Positions 1-7,057 of a stretch of DNA of 26,499 bases are shown piece after piece. Each line of letters begins with the position of its first letter. Within the stretch, counting starts at the first letter, position 1. The translations under genes and the position numbers were made by a program. This DNA comes from Granulosicoccus sp964437945. Lineage in GTDB: Bacteria; Pseudomonadota; Gammaproteobacteria; Granulosicoccales; Granulosicoccaceae. The stretch is taken from NCBI GenBank assembly GCA_964437945.1, contig CAYTJF010000050.1, positions 1 to 26,499 on the forward strand. Direction: 5' to 3'. The notes under the pieces are model-generated. The model saw nothing but the letters and a program-made list of their open reading frames with translations, did no database searches and was not told the DNA's origin.

Positions 1-87
1 GTGGACGTCTTTGTTGACGCACAGACGGAAAAATCTGTGACAATTCCAGATGAATTTAGACAAGCCATGGACTCACTGGTAGTATAA
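1..87 (+). CDS. C-terminal end of a probable acyl-CoA thioesterase (partial)
   Basis: Only the last 28 codons are present; the frame is open from base 1 and ends at TAA 85-87. The peptide ends a beta strand (VDVFVDAQTEKSV) and is followed by IPDEFRQAMDSL. This resembles the C-terminus of hotdog-fold acyl-CoA thioesterases of the YbgC/FadM group, where a final strand is followed by a 'PIP-E-R-AL' segment. The assignment rests on this short tail alone, so another hotdog protein is possible. It lies 42 bp upstream of the transglycosylase gene in the same direction. Confidence 0.5.
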   Translation: MDVFVDAQTEKSVTIPDEFRQAMDSLVV

Positions 88-129
88 TTCATCAATAGAT
101 GGTTAAAAATTTAGCTATAAAATGGACCT

Positions 130-1503
130 TTGACGGTGAATCGTGTAGACAAAAATTCGGACACCACCATTCTCCGCCTGGCTCTGGCAACACTGGTGGC
201 ATTCCTGCTAGCCAGTGTTGGGGTACTGATTGCAGCCAATAGCCAAATTCCCGTCGTTGCTAACCATTACAATTGGTTACAAATCAAAACTCAGTCGCAG
301 AATCAATCCCAGACTCAACTCAAGGCACAATCCCAAACCAATACGTTAGCCCAGCCGCTAGTGATTGCGACTCGTCATCACCTTGAACCGGTCCCTGAGT
401 CGGTCCCTGAGTCGATCATTGCAAGCGCAGCGTCAGCGATCACGCCAACTTTGCGAAAACCTATTCTGCGAGTTGAGCCATCACGCAGCCCTGAACCACT
501 GCGACCAACCGAGACAGGACATCACCCCAAGCAGGCGTTTAACCAGGTTTTTACCAGCGTAGCGTCAGCTACCGCCCCCATTCCGCGAGCTGAATTGGCG
601 CTTGGTTCCGAACAATCGCTCCGTTCCGAGCTATTAAAATACAATGTTTTTTCTGGGATGCGCAGAATGCCAGATTACTTTCCATCCGACACAGAATACA
701 AAGAGGCGAAAGATGCTATTGCAAATTTGAATAAAAGAATGGAAACGCAGCAGCTTGAGATTAATGTTAAAACGTTTCTATTGTCACAACGTATGAGTAA
801 CAAGTCACGATTAGCAGAGCTTCAAATGCAACCCTTTTTTGCAGAGTTTGATCGCTCGGCGTTCTCTGCACTTAATGAGAATGAAAAGCAAAAACATCAG
901 CCATTATCGTCAGACTACATCGGCGTCGGTTTCCCACATATTGAAAATAATGATCGATCTTCAGCCAACCGCTACAAACCGTATAGGCAATTAATGAGTT
1001 TTAGTGATGATGCCAGTGGTGATGTAGTGCCGTACGTAAAGTGTATGGGCTTATCACCAGAGCGAGTTGCCGAACGGGCAAGCCAGTATGATGAGCTAAT
1101 CGCTGAACTGTCTGTTAAGTACAATGTAAGCGCAAGTTTAATTAAGGCGGTAATCGCAAAAGAGTCCTGCTTCAATCCAAATGCAAGATCGCACGTAGGG
1201 GCGATTGGACTAATGCAGCTGATGCCTGCAACTGCTCGCTGGTTAAAAGTTAAACAACCAGAAAACCCGCAGCAGAATTTGGCTGGGGGTGTTCGCTATC
1301 TTGCTCAACTACGCAAACGATTTGGTGGTGATGAGCTTGCCTTGGCTGCATATAATGCCGGTCCTGCTAATGTAGAGCGATATCACGGTATTCCTCCGTT
1401 TGATGAAACAGAGAACTATGTTGATGACGTAATGCATTTTTATCGAGGTTATGCTGCAACCACGAGCTATGTTAACGCGCAAAAGTCCTATTATTACCCT
1501 TAG
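130..1503 (+). CDS. Membrane-anchored SLT-family lytic murein transglycosylase
   Basis: Predicted to cleave the MurNAc-GlcNAc bond of peptidoglycan in the periplasm. One N-terminal membrane segment or signal anchor (about residues 15-36) is followed by a long Gln/Pro/Ser-rich, probably disordered linker (about 50-160), a helical-looking middle region, and a C-terminal SLT goose-type lysozyme domain (about 325-445). The catalytic glutamate is E345 in AKESCFNP; GAIGLMQLMPATA and LALAAYNAGPANVERY are further family motifs. The start is TTG at 130 (GTG at 136 is an alternative). No strong ribosome binding site is visible, but the membrane segment requires a start about here. The linker contains low-complexity Gln repeats and a duplicated VPES (12-bp unit at 391-414). 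The stop codon lies inside a 14-bp tandem repeat. The domain architecture does not match a named E. coli enzyme, so no symbol is given. Confidence 0.85.
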   Translation: MTVNRVDKNSDTTILRLALATLVAFLLASVGVLIAANSQIPVVANHYNWLQIKTQSQNQSQTQLKAQSQTNTLAQPLVIATRHHLEPVPESVPESIIASAASAITPTLRKPILRVEPSRSPEPLRPTETGHHPKQAFNQVFTSVASATAPIPRAELALGSEQSLRSELLKYNVFSGMRRMPDYFPSDTEYKEAKDAIANLNKRMETQQLEINVKTFLLSQRMSNKSRLAELQMQPFFAEFDRSAFSALNENEKQKHQPLSSDYIGVGFPHIENNDRSSANRYKPYRQLMSFSDDASGDVVPYVKCMGLSPERVAERASQYDELIAELSVKYNVSASLIKAVIAKESCFNPNARSHVGAIGLMQLMPATARWLKVKQPENPQQNLAGGVRYLAQLRKRFGGDELALAAYNAGPANVERYHGIPPFDETENYVDDVMHFYRGYAATTSYVNAQKSYYYP

Positions 1504-1540
1504 ATTATTACCCCTAGATTATTACCCTTAAGATTATTAG
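1490..1540 (+). repeat. 14-bp tandem repeat spanning the transglycosylase stop codon
   Basis: Near-identical units of ATTATTACCC(C/T)TAG start at 1490, 1504 and 1518, with a partial fourth at 1533. The TAG at 1501-1503 inside the first unit is the stop codon of the transglycosylase gene, so the unit is out of frame with the gene it ends. Confidence 0.85.
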
Positions 1541-1569
1541 TCTTGGAACTATCAGGTTAATTCCTTTCT

Positions 1570-1581
1570 CACTAGCTAGTG
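1570..1581. repeat. Perfect 12-bp palindrome upstream of yadG
   Basis: CACTAGCTAGTG is its own reverse complement. It sits about 100 bp upstream of yadG in the 176-bp gap after the transglycosylase gene. It could be an operator, or chance; no T-run follows, so it is not a convincing terminator. Confidence 0.35.
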
Positions 1582-1679
1582 TAATAAGCTGCTAAAATAA
1601 GCATTCACTTTCGCGTATTCCATGCGCCAAAATTGTGTAACGACATGTTCCTACATTTTCGCCTGCCTAAGTCACTACC

Positions 1680-2612
1680 ATGACAGCGCTCGAAATCCAG
1701 AATCTGGTTAAAGTCTACAATCAAGATACGTTCGCGCTGCGCGGTATCGATCTGAGCGTTGCCGAAGGTGACTTCTTTGCTTTGCTTGGTCCCAACGGGG
1801 CAGGTAAGTCCACAGCTATTGGTGTAATCAGCTCTTTAGTTAATAAAACCTCTGGCTCTGTGAAGGTTTTTGATCATGATCTGGATACCGATGTAGTAGC
1901 GACAAAATCCTGTATTGGTCTGGTGCCTCAAGAGTTTAATTTCAATGGTTTTGAACCAATTATAAATACCATTACCAATGTTGCTGGCTATAACGGTATA
2001 CCGCTTTCGGTTGCAAAAAAACGTGCTGAGCACTATCTGAAACGGCTTGAACTTTGGGACAAGCGTAATGCTGCCGGGCGCGAACTCTCAGGGGGAATGA
2101 AACGCAGATTGATGATTGCGCGGGCGCTGGTGCACGAGCCTAAAATGCTGATACTCGATGAACCGACTGCCGGCGTGGATATCGAAATTCGTCGATCCAT
2201 GTGGGACTATTTATCAGAAATTAATACACAGAACGGTACCACTATTATTCTCACCACTCACTATCTGGAAGAGGCCGAAGCGTTGTGTCGTAACGTAGCA
2301 ATTATTGATCACGGGCAGATTATCGAGAATGGAGCCGTGGCAAATTTATTAAGCCAGGCCATGCAGGAAACGTTTGTTTTGAATCTGTACGACAACTTGA
2401 CGCAGGCACCAGCCATCGAGCCATTTACTACCCGATTGCGAGAGGATGCAAATCAATTGGAAGTGGATGTTCCAAAAGGCGAATCGGTCACCGCTATGAT
2501 CGATGCACTGAATAGCCTTGGTATTCGAGTTGGCAGTATCCGCACTAAATCAAATCGGCTCGAACAATTCTTCTTACGCCTTATTGGTAAGAGTGAGGAG
2601 GCTAATCATTGA
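1680..2612 (+). CDS. yadG: YadG-like ABC exporter ATP-binding protein
   Basis: ATPase subunit of an ABC-2 type exporter; it binds the cytoplasmic face of the YadH permease and powers transport by ATP hydrolysis. Walker A GPNGAGKST is at about residues 37-45, signature LSGGMKRRLMIARAL at about 137-151, Walker B with D-loop LILDEPTAGVD at about 157-167, and the switch histidine in ILTTHYLEEAE at about 190-200. At 310 residues the length equals E. coli YadG, and stretches such as IISSLVNKTSG-like, LVPQEFNFN and IEIRRSMW closely resemble it. The ATG at 1680 directly precedes the conserved N-terminus. The gene overlaps yadH by 4 bp. The substrate is not known; drug, polysaccharide or lipid export are typical of the family. 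Confidence 0.9.
   Translation: MTALEIQNLVKVYNQDTFALRGIDLSVAEGDFFALLGPNGAGKSTAIGVISSLVNKTSGSVKVFDHDLDTDVVATKSCIGLVPQEFNFNGFEPIINTITNVAGYNGIPLSVAKKRAEHYLKRLELWDKRNAAGRELSGGMKRRLMIARALVHEPKMLILDEPTAGVDIEIRRSMWDYLSEINTQNGTTIILTTHYLEEAEALCRNVAIIDHGQIIENGAVANLLSQAMQETFVLNLYDNLTQAPAIEPFTTRLREDANQLEVDVPKGESVTAMIDALNSLGIRVGSIRTKSNRLEQFFLRLIGKSEEANH
2591..2600 (+). promoter_or_regulatory. Ribosome binding site for the TTG start of yadH
   Basis: GAGTGAGGAG lies 8 bases before TTG 2609-2611. This purine-rich Shine-Dalgarno sequence supports the TTG start, which overlaps the yadG stop codon as TTGA. Confidence 0.6.
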
Positions 2613-3385
2613 ATTACTGGCGATTGCAATGGGTTGCCTACTGCACCATCGTGCGAAAAGAGGTTCGTCGATTCGCTCGTATTTGGGTTCAGACGATTAC
2701 GCCGCCTGCGGTTAACGCGCTATTGTATATGCTGATCTTCGGTGGCCTTATTGGTTCTCGAATACGCGAAGTAGATGGTTTTGCCTACATGGATTTCCTC
2801 ATTCCTGGCATTATTATGATGGGTATCATCACCAACTCTTATGGCAATGTGGTGTCATCATTTTTTGGTACTAAATTACAAAAGCACATTGAAGAATTGT
2901 TGGTTTCTCCGGTAAGCAACGCTACTATTCTTTCAGGGTACATTACCGGCGGTGTGGCTCGCGGCGCGGCGGTGGGATTGATTGTATCGGTAGTTGCGAT
3001 GTTCTTTACTGACTTGCGACCAGCGTATCCGCTGGTGACCTTATTAATCGCCATTCTGACGTCCATCATGTTCTCGTTGGGCGGAATGATAAATGCAGTC
3101 TATGCGCAAACATTTGATGAATGTTCGATAGTTCCCCATTTCGTGCTCACACCACTGACTTATCTGGGCGGTATTTTCTACTCAATTAGTATGCTGCCAC
3201 CGTTAGCGCAAAAGCTCTCGTTGTTCAATCCTGTTTTGTATATGATTAACGGCTTCCGATATGGGATACTAGGCGTTAGTGACATACCGCTATGGCAAAG
3301 CTTTGCTGTCATAATTGTATTTATTGCTATTCTTGGAACCATTGCCATGACATTGCTGAATCGTGGAGTCGGAATCAAACCATAA
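2609..3385 (+). CDS. yadH: YadH-like ABC-2 type permease
   Basis: Inner-membrane permease partner of YadG. The 258-residue protein (E. coli YadH is about the same length) has six hydrophobic segments and the ABC-2 signature region NSYGNVVSSFFGTKLQKHI followed by EELLVSPVS (about residues 73-101). The start is TTG, embedded in the yadG stop as TTGA and preceded by a good ribosome binding site, which implies translational coupling. The two genes form a complete exporter with no substrate-binding protein. Which molecule is exported cannot be read from the sequence. Confidence 0.9.
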   Translation: MNYWRLQWVAYCTIVRKEVRRFARIWVQTITPPAVNALLYMLIFGGLIGSRIREVDGFAYMDFLIPGIIMMGIITNSYGNVVSSFFGTKLQKHIEELLVSPVSNATILSGYITGGVARGAAVGLIVSVVAMFFTDLRPAYPLVTLLIAILTSIMFSLGGMINAVYAQTFDECSIVPHFVLTPLTYLGGIFYSISMLPPLAQKLSLFNPVLYMINGFRYGILGVSDIPLWQSFAVIIVFIAILGTIAMTLLNRGVGIKP

Positions 3386-3415
3386 GAATCGGTAGCAGAG
3401 TCGGTAGTAGAGTCG
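3386..3415 (+). repeat. 12-bp tandem repeat after yadH
   Basis: Units GAATCGGTAGCA (3386), GAGTCGGTAGTA (3398) and a partial GAGTCGTTA (3410) directly follow the yadH stop codon. This resembles in scale the in-frame 12-bp repeats of neighbouring genes. Confidence 0.7.
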
Positions 3416-3467
3416 TTACTAAAATTTGATACCAATTTTGATAGTATCTGGCGCGAAAGAGTTTGTG

Positions 3468-3569
3468 ATTAACAAGATACTGTTATTAACAAGATAACTC
3501 GATTTGAAATTGGCTTAATCAAGTAGCTTAATCAAGTAACTTAATCAATAAGATAACTTAATCAATTAG
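3468..3569 (+). repeat. AT-rich repeat block upstream of the methyltransferase gene
   Basis: Two copies of ATTAACAAGATA (3468 and 3485) are followed by a 13-bp unit, CTTAATCAAGTAG with variants, at 3514, 3527 and 3540, and a displaced copy at 3557. The block fills most of the 196-bp gap between yadH and the methyltransferase gene and ends 12 bp before its ATG, so it must form the leader of that gene. It could hold promoter elements or repeated protein binding sites, or be a neutral slippage product. Confidence 0.75.
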
Positions 3570-3581
3570 ATAATTTTTAAA

Positions 3582-4445
3582 ATGACTACAGCGATCAAAA
3601 AACGTCCGCGAAGAAAGGCTCGTCTGGAAAAGAAGACGGCAGATAAGCCAAAGACAATGGCGGAGCTGGCCGATCGCCATGCCTTGTATCAGGAGTCAGT
3701 TCAAAACTCAGAATTCGAGCTCGATTTTATCGATGATACATTCAAAGAATTAACGGGTCGCACAGCAAGCTCCATGCGTGAGGACTTTTGCGGTACCGCA
3801 ATTAGTTCAGTTGAGTGGGTGGAGCGGCGTGATACTAACACGGCTGTCGGTGTAGATTTTGACTCTGAAGTGCTCGGTTGGGGTGAGAAGCACAATGCAT
3901 CGCGACTTAAGCCTGACCAGCGTAAGCGTTTGAGTCTTATTGAAGCGGATGTGCGCGAAGTGACTACTGAAAAGGTTGACGTTATTCAGGCGTATAACTT
4001 CAGTTACTGGTTTTTTCAAGAACGTAAAGTCATGCTCGATTATTTTCGTCGTACGCGTGAGGCATTGGTTGATGATGGCATTCTGTTTCTGGATGTATTC
4101 GGTGGTTCCGAGTGCTACCAGACTCAAAAAGAGAAGCGCAAGCTTGATGGATTTAAATACATTTGGGAGCAGGCTGAGTTCAACGCGGTTACCAACGAGT
4201 TGAAATGCCATATTCACTTTCACTTTCCTGATAAGTCAAAACTGAAGAAAGCGTTTAGTTATACATGGCGTGTTTGGGGTGCAAAGGAGCTACGCGAGAT
4301 TCTTGAAGAGGCAGGATTTAGTCAAACCATCGTATATCGTCAGGAGTTTGATGAAGACACTGATGAAGCACTGGATGAGTACATAGCAACCGATGAGGGT
4401 GAAGACTACGCTTGTTGGCTTGGCTACCTGGTAGCCAGGCCTTAA
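3582..4445 (+). CDS. Class I SAM-dependent methyltransferase
   Basis: Predicted soluble methyltransferase of 287 residues with unknown substrate. A Lys/Arg-rich N-terminal tail (about residues 5-27) precedes a Rossmann-type core. In place of the usual glycine-rich motif I, the family version REDFCGTA is seen at about residue 67-74, followed by the acidic end of strand two (GVDFDSEVLGWG), an 'EADVRE' segment, and DGILFLDVFGG as the later strand. The C-terminal part (HFHFPDKSKLKKAFSYTWRVW) is typical of a group of uncharacterised bacterial methyltransferases. It starts at ATG 3582 after a repeat-rich leader and is convergent with the histidine kinase gene. The basic tail might contact RNA or ribosomes, but that is only a guess. 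Confidence 0.75.
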   Translation: MTTAIKKRPRRKARLEKKTADKPKTMAELADRHALYQESVQNSEFELDFIDDTFKELTGRTASSMREDFCGTAISSVEWVERRDTNTAVGVDFDSEVLGWGEKHNASRLKPDQRKRLSLIEADVREVTTEKVDVIQAYNFSYWFFQERKVMLDYFRRTREALVDDGILFLDVFGGSECYQTQKEKRKLDGFKYIWEQAEFNAVTNELKCHIHFHFPDKSKLKKAFSYTWRVWGAKELREILEEAGFSQTIVYRQEFDEDTDEALDEYIATDEGEDYACWLGYLVARP

Positions 4446-4457
4446 TACCGCCCGTCT

Positions 4458-4485
4458 AACACAACTTTTTTAAAAGTTCTGTGTT
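4458..4485. terminator. Possible bidirectional terminator hairpin between convergent genes
   Basis: AACACA and CTTT pair with AAAG and TGTGTT across a short T/A-rich loop, with small bulges. It sits in the 52-bp gap where the methyltransferase gene (plus) meets the kinase gene (minus). The stem is imperfect and no long T-run follows the last arm, so it is a weak candidate. Confidence 0.35.
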
Positions 4486-4497
4486 ATGAGAACAGTA

Positions 4498-5901
4498 TTA
4501 CGAAAACTGTAAAATAACGCGTGCTCCTCCATAGGGACTCCCGGCAAGTTGAAGTTTGCCTCCGTAACTGTGCATAAGCTCCTGGCTTGCTGCCAATCCC
4601 ACGCCTTGTCCCTCTACCATTGTATCGGCGCGCGCGCCCCGTTCGAGTAACGTTGAGCCGAATTTTTCAGGAAAGCCGGGTCCATCATCATCAATGTACA
4701 ATGTATTATTGTCATTGTTTGCTGTAATGCTTACCAGGCCCGATCCGTACTTGCAGGCATTATCCAGAACATTACCCAACAACTCGTACAAATCCACATC
4801 AGCCAAACGCACTTTAAACTGGTCGCTAATATCTACGTCAAATGCAGGTGTAGGGTGTTGATAAATCTTTGATAGTGAGTCGCACAGTTTGGTTAGCACA
4901 GGCAACGGAGAGACAGGTTTGGACAGATACTGAGGTGCTCGCATGGCGGCTCTTTGCAGGTACCGATCAATGGTTTTTTGCATTTGGCTTGTTTGTTCGC
5001 CGATGATATTTGTCGCGTGACCTAAATGCTCAGGCTGAGTTGTGCCAAATTTGTTTGCGTTGTTTGCGTTGTTTGCGTTGTTTGCGTTGTTTGCGTTGTT
5101 TGCGTTGTTTGTGTGCAGATTGTTTAATACAGACAAGGGTGTCTTGAGACTGTGGGCAAGATCGGTCAGCAAATGGCGATACTGTTGATGGCGATTTTTT
5201 TCGCTGACCAATAGCAAATTTATACTTCTCGCCAGTGGTTTCAGTTCTCCTGGCACATTCTCATCAAGCTTGTCACGTGTGCCATGTTCAATTTCATGTA
5301 ATTCCGAACCGATGTGATGTAATGGTCGCAACGAACGATTCAAAATCCACAGTTGCAGGAGCAGTAGTGCTACAGAGGAACCCAGCAAACTCAGCCAAAG
5401 AGTTTGGTCGAAACGGCGTAGTTGCCCGGTCAGAATCTCGGCGTTTGCAACCACATGAACAATAAACGGCACTTCTTCACCCGATTCGAGTTCCCACACA
5501 GTAGCCATTTGCATTCGATGGACATCGTTTTGCCCATCGTGGTCAATACGTTCAAATATCCACTCCCCTATCGGTGAGTAGGCCACGTTCGGAACCACAG
5601 CAGACACCGACTTAGACTCCCATACAGTGGCACCGCCGTTTCCGATGAGTTCGGCATACAAACCGCTGGTTGCACTGTTCAAGCGCTGATCGGGCAGTGC
5701 CAGTTCATTAACCACCAGGCGCAGATCTTCGTCTATTTCAGTTGCACCCAAAATGCCATAGACAAGGCCTTGCAATCGATCAAACAGCGCCGTTTCAGCT
5801 CGTTTTTTTACAGAATAGCTAATAGACAGACCGGTCAATAGAACAAAGATCGCCATGACGATGGCAGTGCCGGTAAGCAGTCTTGCGGATATAGATTTCA
5901 C
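4498..5901 (-). CDS. phoQ: PhoQ-like membrane sensor histidine kinase
   Basis: Inner-membrane sensor kinase, partner of the regulator encoded just upstream. From a GTG start at 5901 it is 467 residues: membrane segment 1 (about 9-30), a periplasmic sensor region of about 130 residues, membrane segment 2 (about 167-187), HAMP linker, dimerisation domain with phospho-acceptor H250 in LAHSLKTPLSVL, and a C-terminal ATPase domain with N-box NVLDNACKYG, DDDGPGF and GQGVGLA. DLAHSLKTPL and NVLDNACKY closely follow E. coli PhoQ. An in-frame ATG at 6006 would give 502 residues but overlaps the regulator gene by 56 bp and adds a Pro/Ser/Arg-rich leader. A repeated Asn-Ala-Asn stretch is inserted between the two dimerisation helices. 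The sensor region does not obviously show the acidic Mg2+-binding patch of enteric PhoQ, so the signal may differ. Confidence 0.85.
   Translation of the reverse strand: MKSISARLLTGTAIVMAIFVLLTGLSISYSVKKRAETALFDRLQGLVYGILGATEIDEDLRLVVNELALPDQRLNSATSGLYAELIGNGGATVWESKSVSAVVPNVAYSPIGEWIFERIDHDGQNDVHRMQMATVWELESGEEVPFIVHVVANAEILTGQLRRFDQTLWLSLLGSSVALLLLQLWILNRSLRPLHHIGSELHEIEHGTRDKLDENVPGELKPLARSINLLLVSEKNRHQQYRHLLTDLAHSLKTPLSVLNNLHTNNANNANNANNANNANNANKFGTTQPEHLGHATNIIGEQTSQMQKTIDRYLQRAAMRAPQYLSKPVSPLPVLTKLCDSLSKIYQHPTPAFDVDISDQFKVRLADVDLYELLGNVLDNACKYGSGLVSITANNDNNTLYIDDDGPGFPEKFGSTLLERGARADTMVEGQGVGLAASQELMHSYGGKLQLAGSPYGGARVILQFS
5051..5113 (-). repeat. 9-bp tandem repeat in the kinase dimerisation domain
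   Basis: Six perfect copies of TTGTTTGCG (5051-5104) plus one variant TTGTTTGTG (5105-5113), on the plus strand. Read in the gene they encode repeated Asn-Ala-Asn, 12-27 residues after the phospho-acceptor helix motif begins. A unit of nine keeps the frame whatever the copy number. Confidence 0.95.
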
Positions 5902-5950
5902 TTGGGGTCTACGTGACGCAACAGGGCGCGATGGGTATGAGTGACACGCC

Positions 5951-6652
5951 CTAGTCGGTCGAGATAGTGGGTTCGCGTTCGCGATCGAGTGCAAGGCGAT
6001 AGCCACGGCCTCGCAAAGTTTCGATTGGATTAAGGGTTTTATCCTTATCCAGTTTTTTTCTCAATCGTCGAATGAACACTTCCACTACATTGGGGTCAGG
6101 ATTACTTTCTTCTTCGTACAAGTGATCGAGCAATTTGGCTTTGCTAATGACACTGCCTGCATGAGTGCCAAGATAGGAGAGTACTCTGTATTCATACGCG
6201 GTTAGCTCAACCGGTTCGTTATCAACATTAACTTTTTGAGTGCGGGTATCGATGGTCAGACGCCCGAAGTGCAATTGTGACTCTGACCAACCACCCGAAC
6301 GGCGCAATAGTGCGCGTAGTCGAGCCATTAGCTCTTCCATATGGAACGGTTTGGCTAAATAGTCATCGGCACCAGCTTCAAGGCCCTCGACTTTATCCTG
6401 CCAATTGTCTCTGGCGGTAAGAATGAGCACCGGGTAAGAGCACTCTTTTTTACGCAGTTTACGTATTAATGTGAGCCCGTCAATTCCGGGTAGACCCAGG
6501 TCAATAATGGCAATATCGATTGGCATGGTAGTGGCCAGATACAAACCTTCATCACCATCTCCTGCAGAATCGATCGCGTATTCGTGTTCTCTTAACGCTA
6601 CTTCAATCTGTTCGCGAAGCGTTTGTTCATCTTCTACAACTAGGGCTCGCAC
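5951..6652 (-). CDS. phoP: PhoP-like response regulator (OmpR family)
   Basis: Cytoplasmic DNA-binding regulator of 233 residues, presumably phosphorylated by the PhoQ-like kinase. The receiver domain (1-118) has the acidic pair E7/D8, phospho-acceptor D51 in IIDLGLPG, T79 and K101 in AKPF. The C-terminal winged helix (about 125-225) ends in VEVFIRRLRKKLD and ETLRGRGYRL. Features such as ARDNWQDKVEGLEAGADDY closely follow E. coli PhoP. The start is GTG at 6652, 9 bp after the PepSY gene stop, with AAGGTAAG upstream as a ribosome binding site. It lies in one run with the two envelope genes upstream and the kinase downstream. I could not find a convincing PhoP box near the run. Confidence 0.9.
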   Translation of the reverse strand: MRALVVEDEQTLREQIEVALREHEYAIDSAGDGDEGLYLATTMPIDIAIIDLGLPGIDGLTLIRKLRKKECSYPVLILTARDNWQDKVEGLEAGADDYLAKPFHMEELMARLRALLRRSGGWSESQLHFGRLTIDTRTQKVNVDNEPVELTAYEYRVLSYLGTHAGSVISKAKLLDHLYEEESNPDPNVVEVFIRRLRKKLDKDKTLNPIETLRGRGYRLALDREREPTISTD

Positions 6653-6661
6653 TGGCTGATC

Positions 6662-7009
6662 TTACCTTGCGAATTCAGGAATGGCATAGACTTTCACTCT
6701 GCCATTAACAATGATTTTAACAGCGAATACAGAGTTGCCGTTCTTGTCTACTCTCTTGTTTACGCTTAGCACACGGCCGTTACCGCTACGTGACTTTGCT
6801 ATCTGCACTGCTTGTGCTCGCGAGCGTTGTGCACCATCTGCAATTGCAGTTGTGGCGACGCCGGCGCTGAGTATGAAGATAAGCATAATCAGGGTTAACA
6901 CTGGACTGAAAACACAAGGCAATCTATGCACACCAGGTAGTCTACGCGCGGCCAAACAATCCTGTTTGGCTGCGCGTGGTGAATTGATTGTGTGATGTTG
7001 ATTACTCAT
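6662..7009 (-). CDS. Small PepSY-domain envelope protein
   Basis: 115-residue protein with a hydrophobic signal or anchor (about residues 39-57: LTLIMLIFILSAGVATTAIA region) and one C-terminal PepSY-like domain (about 62-113: SRAQAVQIAKSRSGNGRVL ... FAVKIIVNGRVKVYAIPEF). PepSY domains occur in peptidase propeptides and in periplasmic proteins near sensor kinases. I chose ATG 7009 because AGGA lies 5-6 bases before it; 7039 is a longer option. The N-terminal 35 residues are unusual for a signal peptide and are encoded by a strong hairpin, so a downstream GTG start after the hairpin is possible. It lies 9 bp upstream of the PhoP-like gene. A role in tuning the PhoPQ-like signal is an inference from position. 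Confidence 0.7.
   Translation of the reverse strand: MSNQHHTINSPRAAKQDCLAARRLPGVHRLPCVFSPVLTLIMLIFILSAGVATTAIADGAQRSRAQAVQIAKSRSGNGRVLSVNKRVDKNGNSVFAVKIIVNGRVKVYAIPEFAR
6944..6977. repeat. 15-bp inverted repeat inside the 5' end of the PepSY gene
   Basis: ACGCGCGGCCAAACA (6944-6958) and TGTTTGGCTGCGCGT (6963-6977) pair with a single mismatch (G-T) around a 4-base loop. It is by far the strongest hairpin I noticed in the window. Read on the minus strand it lies about 33-66 bases after the chosen ATG. Confidence 0.85.
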
Positions 7010-7057
7010 GTTAATCCTAATGGCTTTATCCCACCGCATAATCCCAGCGGCTTTATC

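Noticed and set aside
3468..3569. CRISPR array or attachment site
   Set aside because: Units are 12-13 bp, adjacent and imperfect with no unique spacers, and there is no integrase or cas gene near.
5051..5113. CRISPR-like short repeats
   Set aside because: The units are 9 bp with no spacers and translate cleanly in the kinase frame, so this is a coding microsatellite.
5902..6006. Kinase start at ATG 6006
   Set aside because: It would overlap the regulator gene by 56 bp and add a Pro/Ser/Arg-rich leader; GTG 5901 begins just before the first membrane helix. The choice is not certain.
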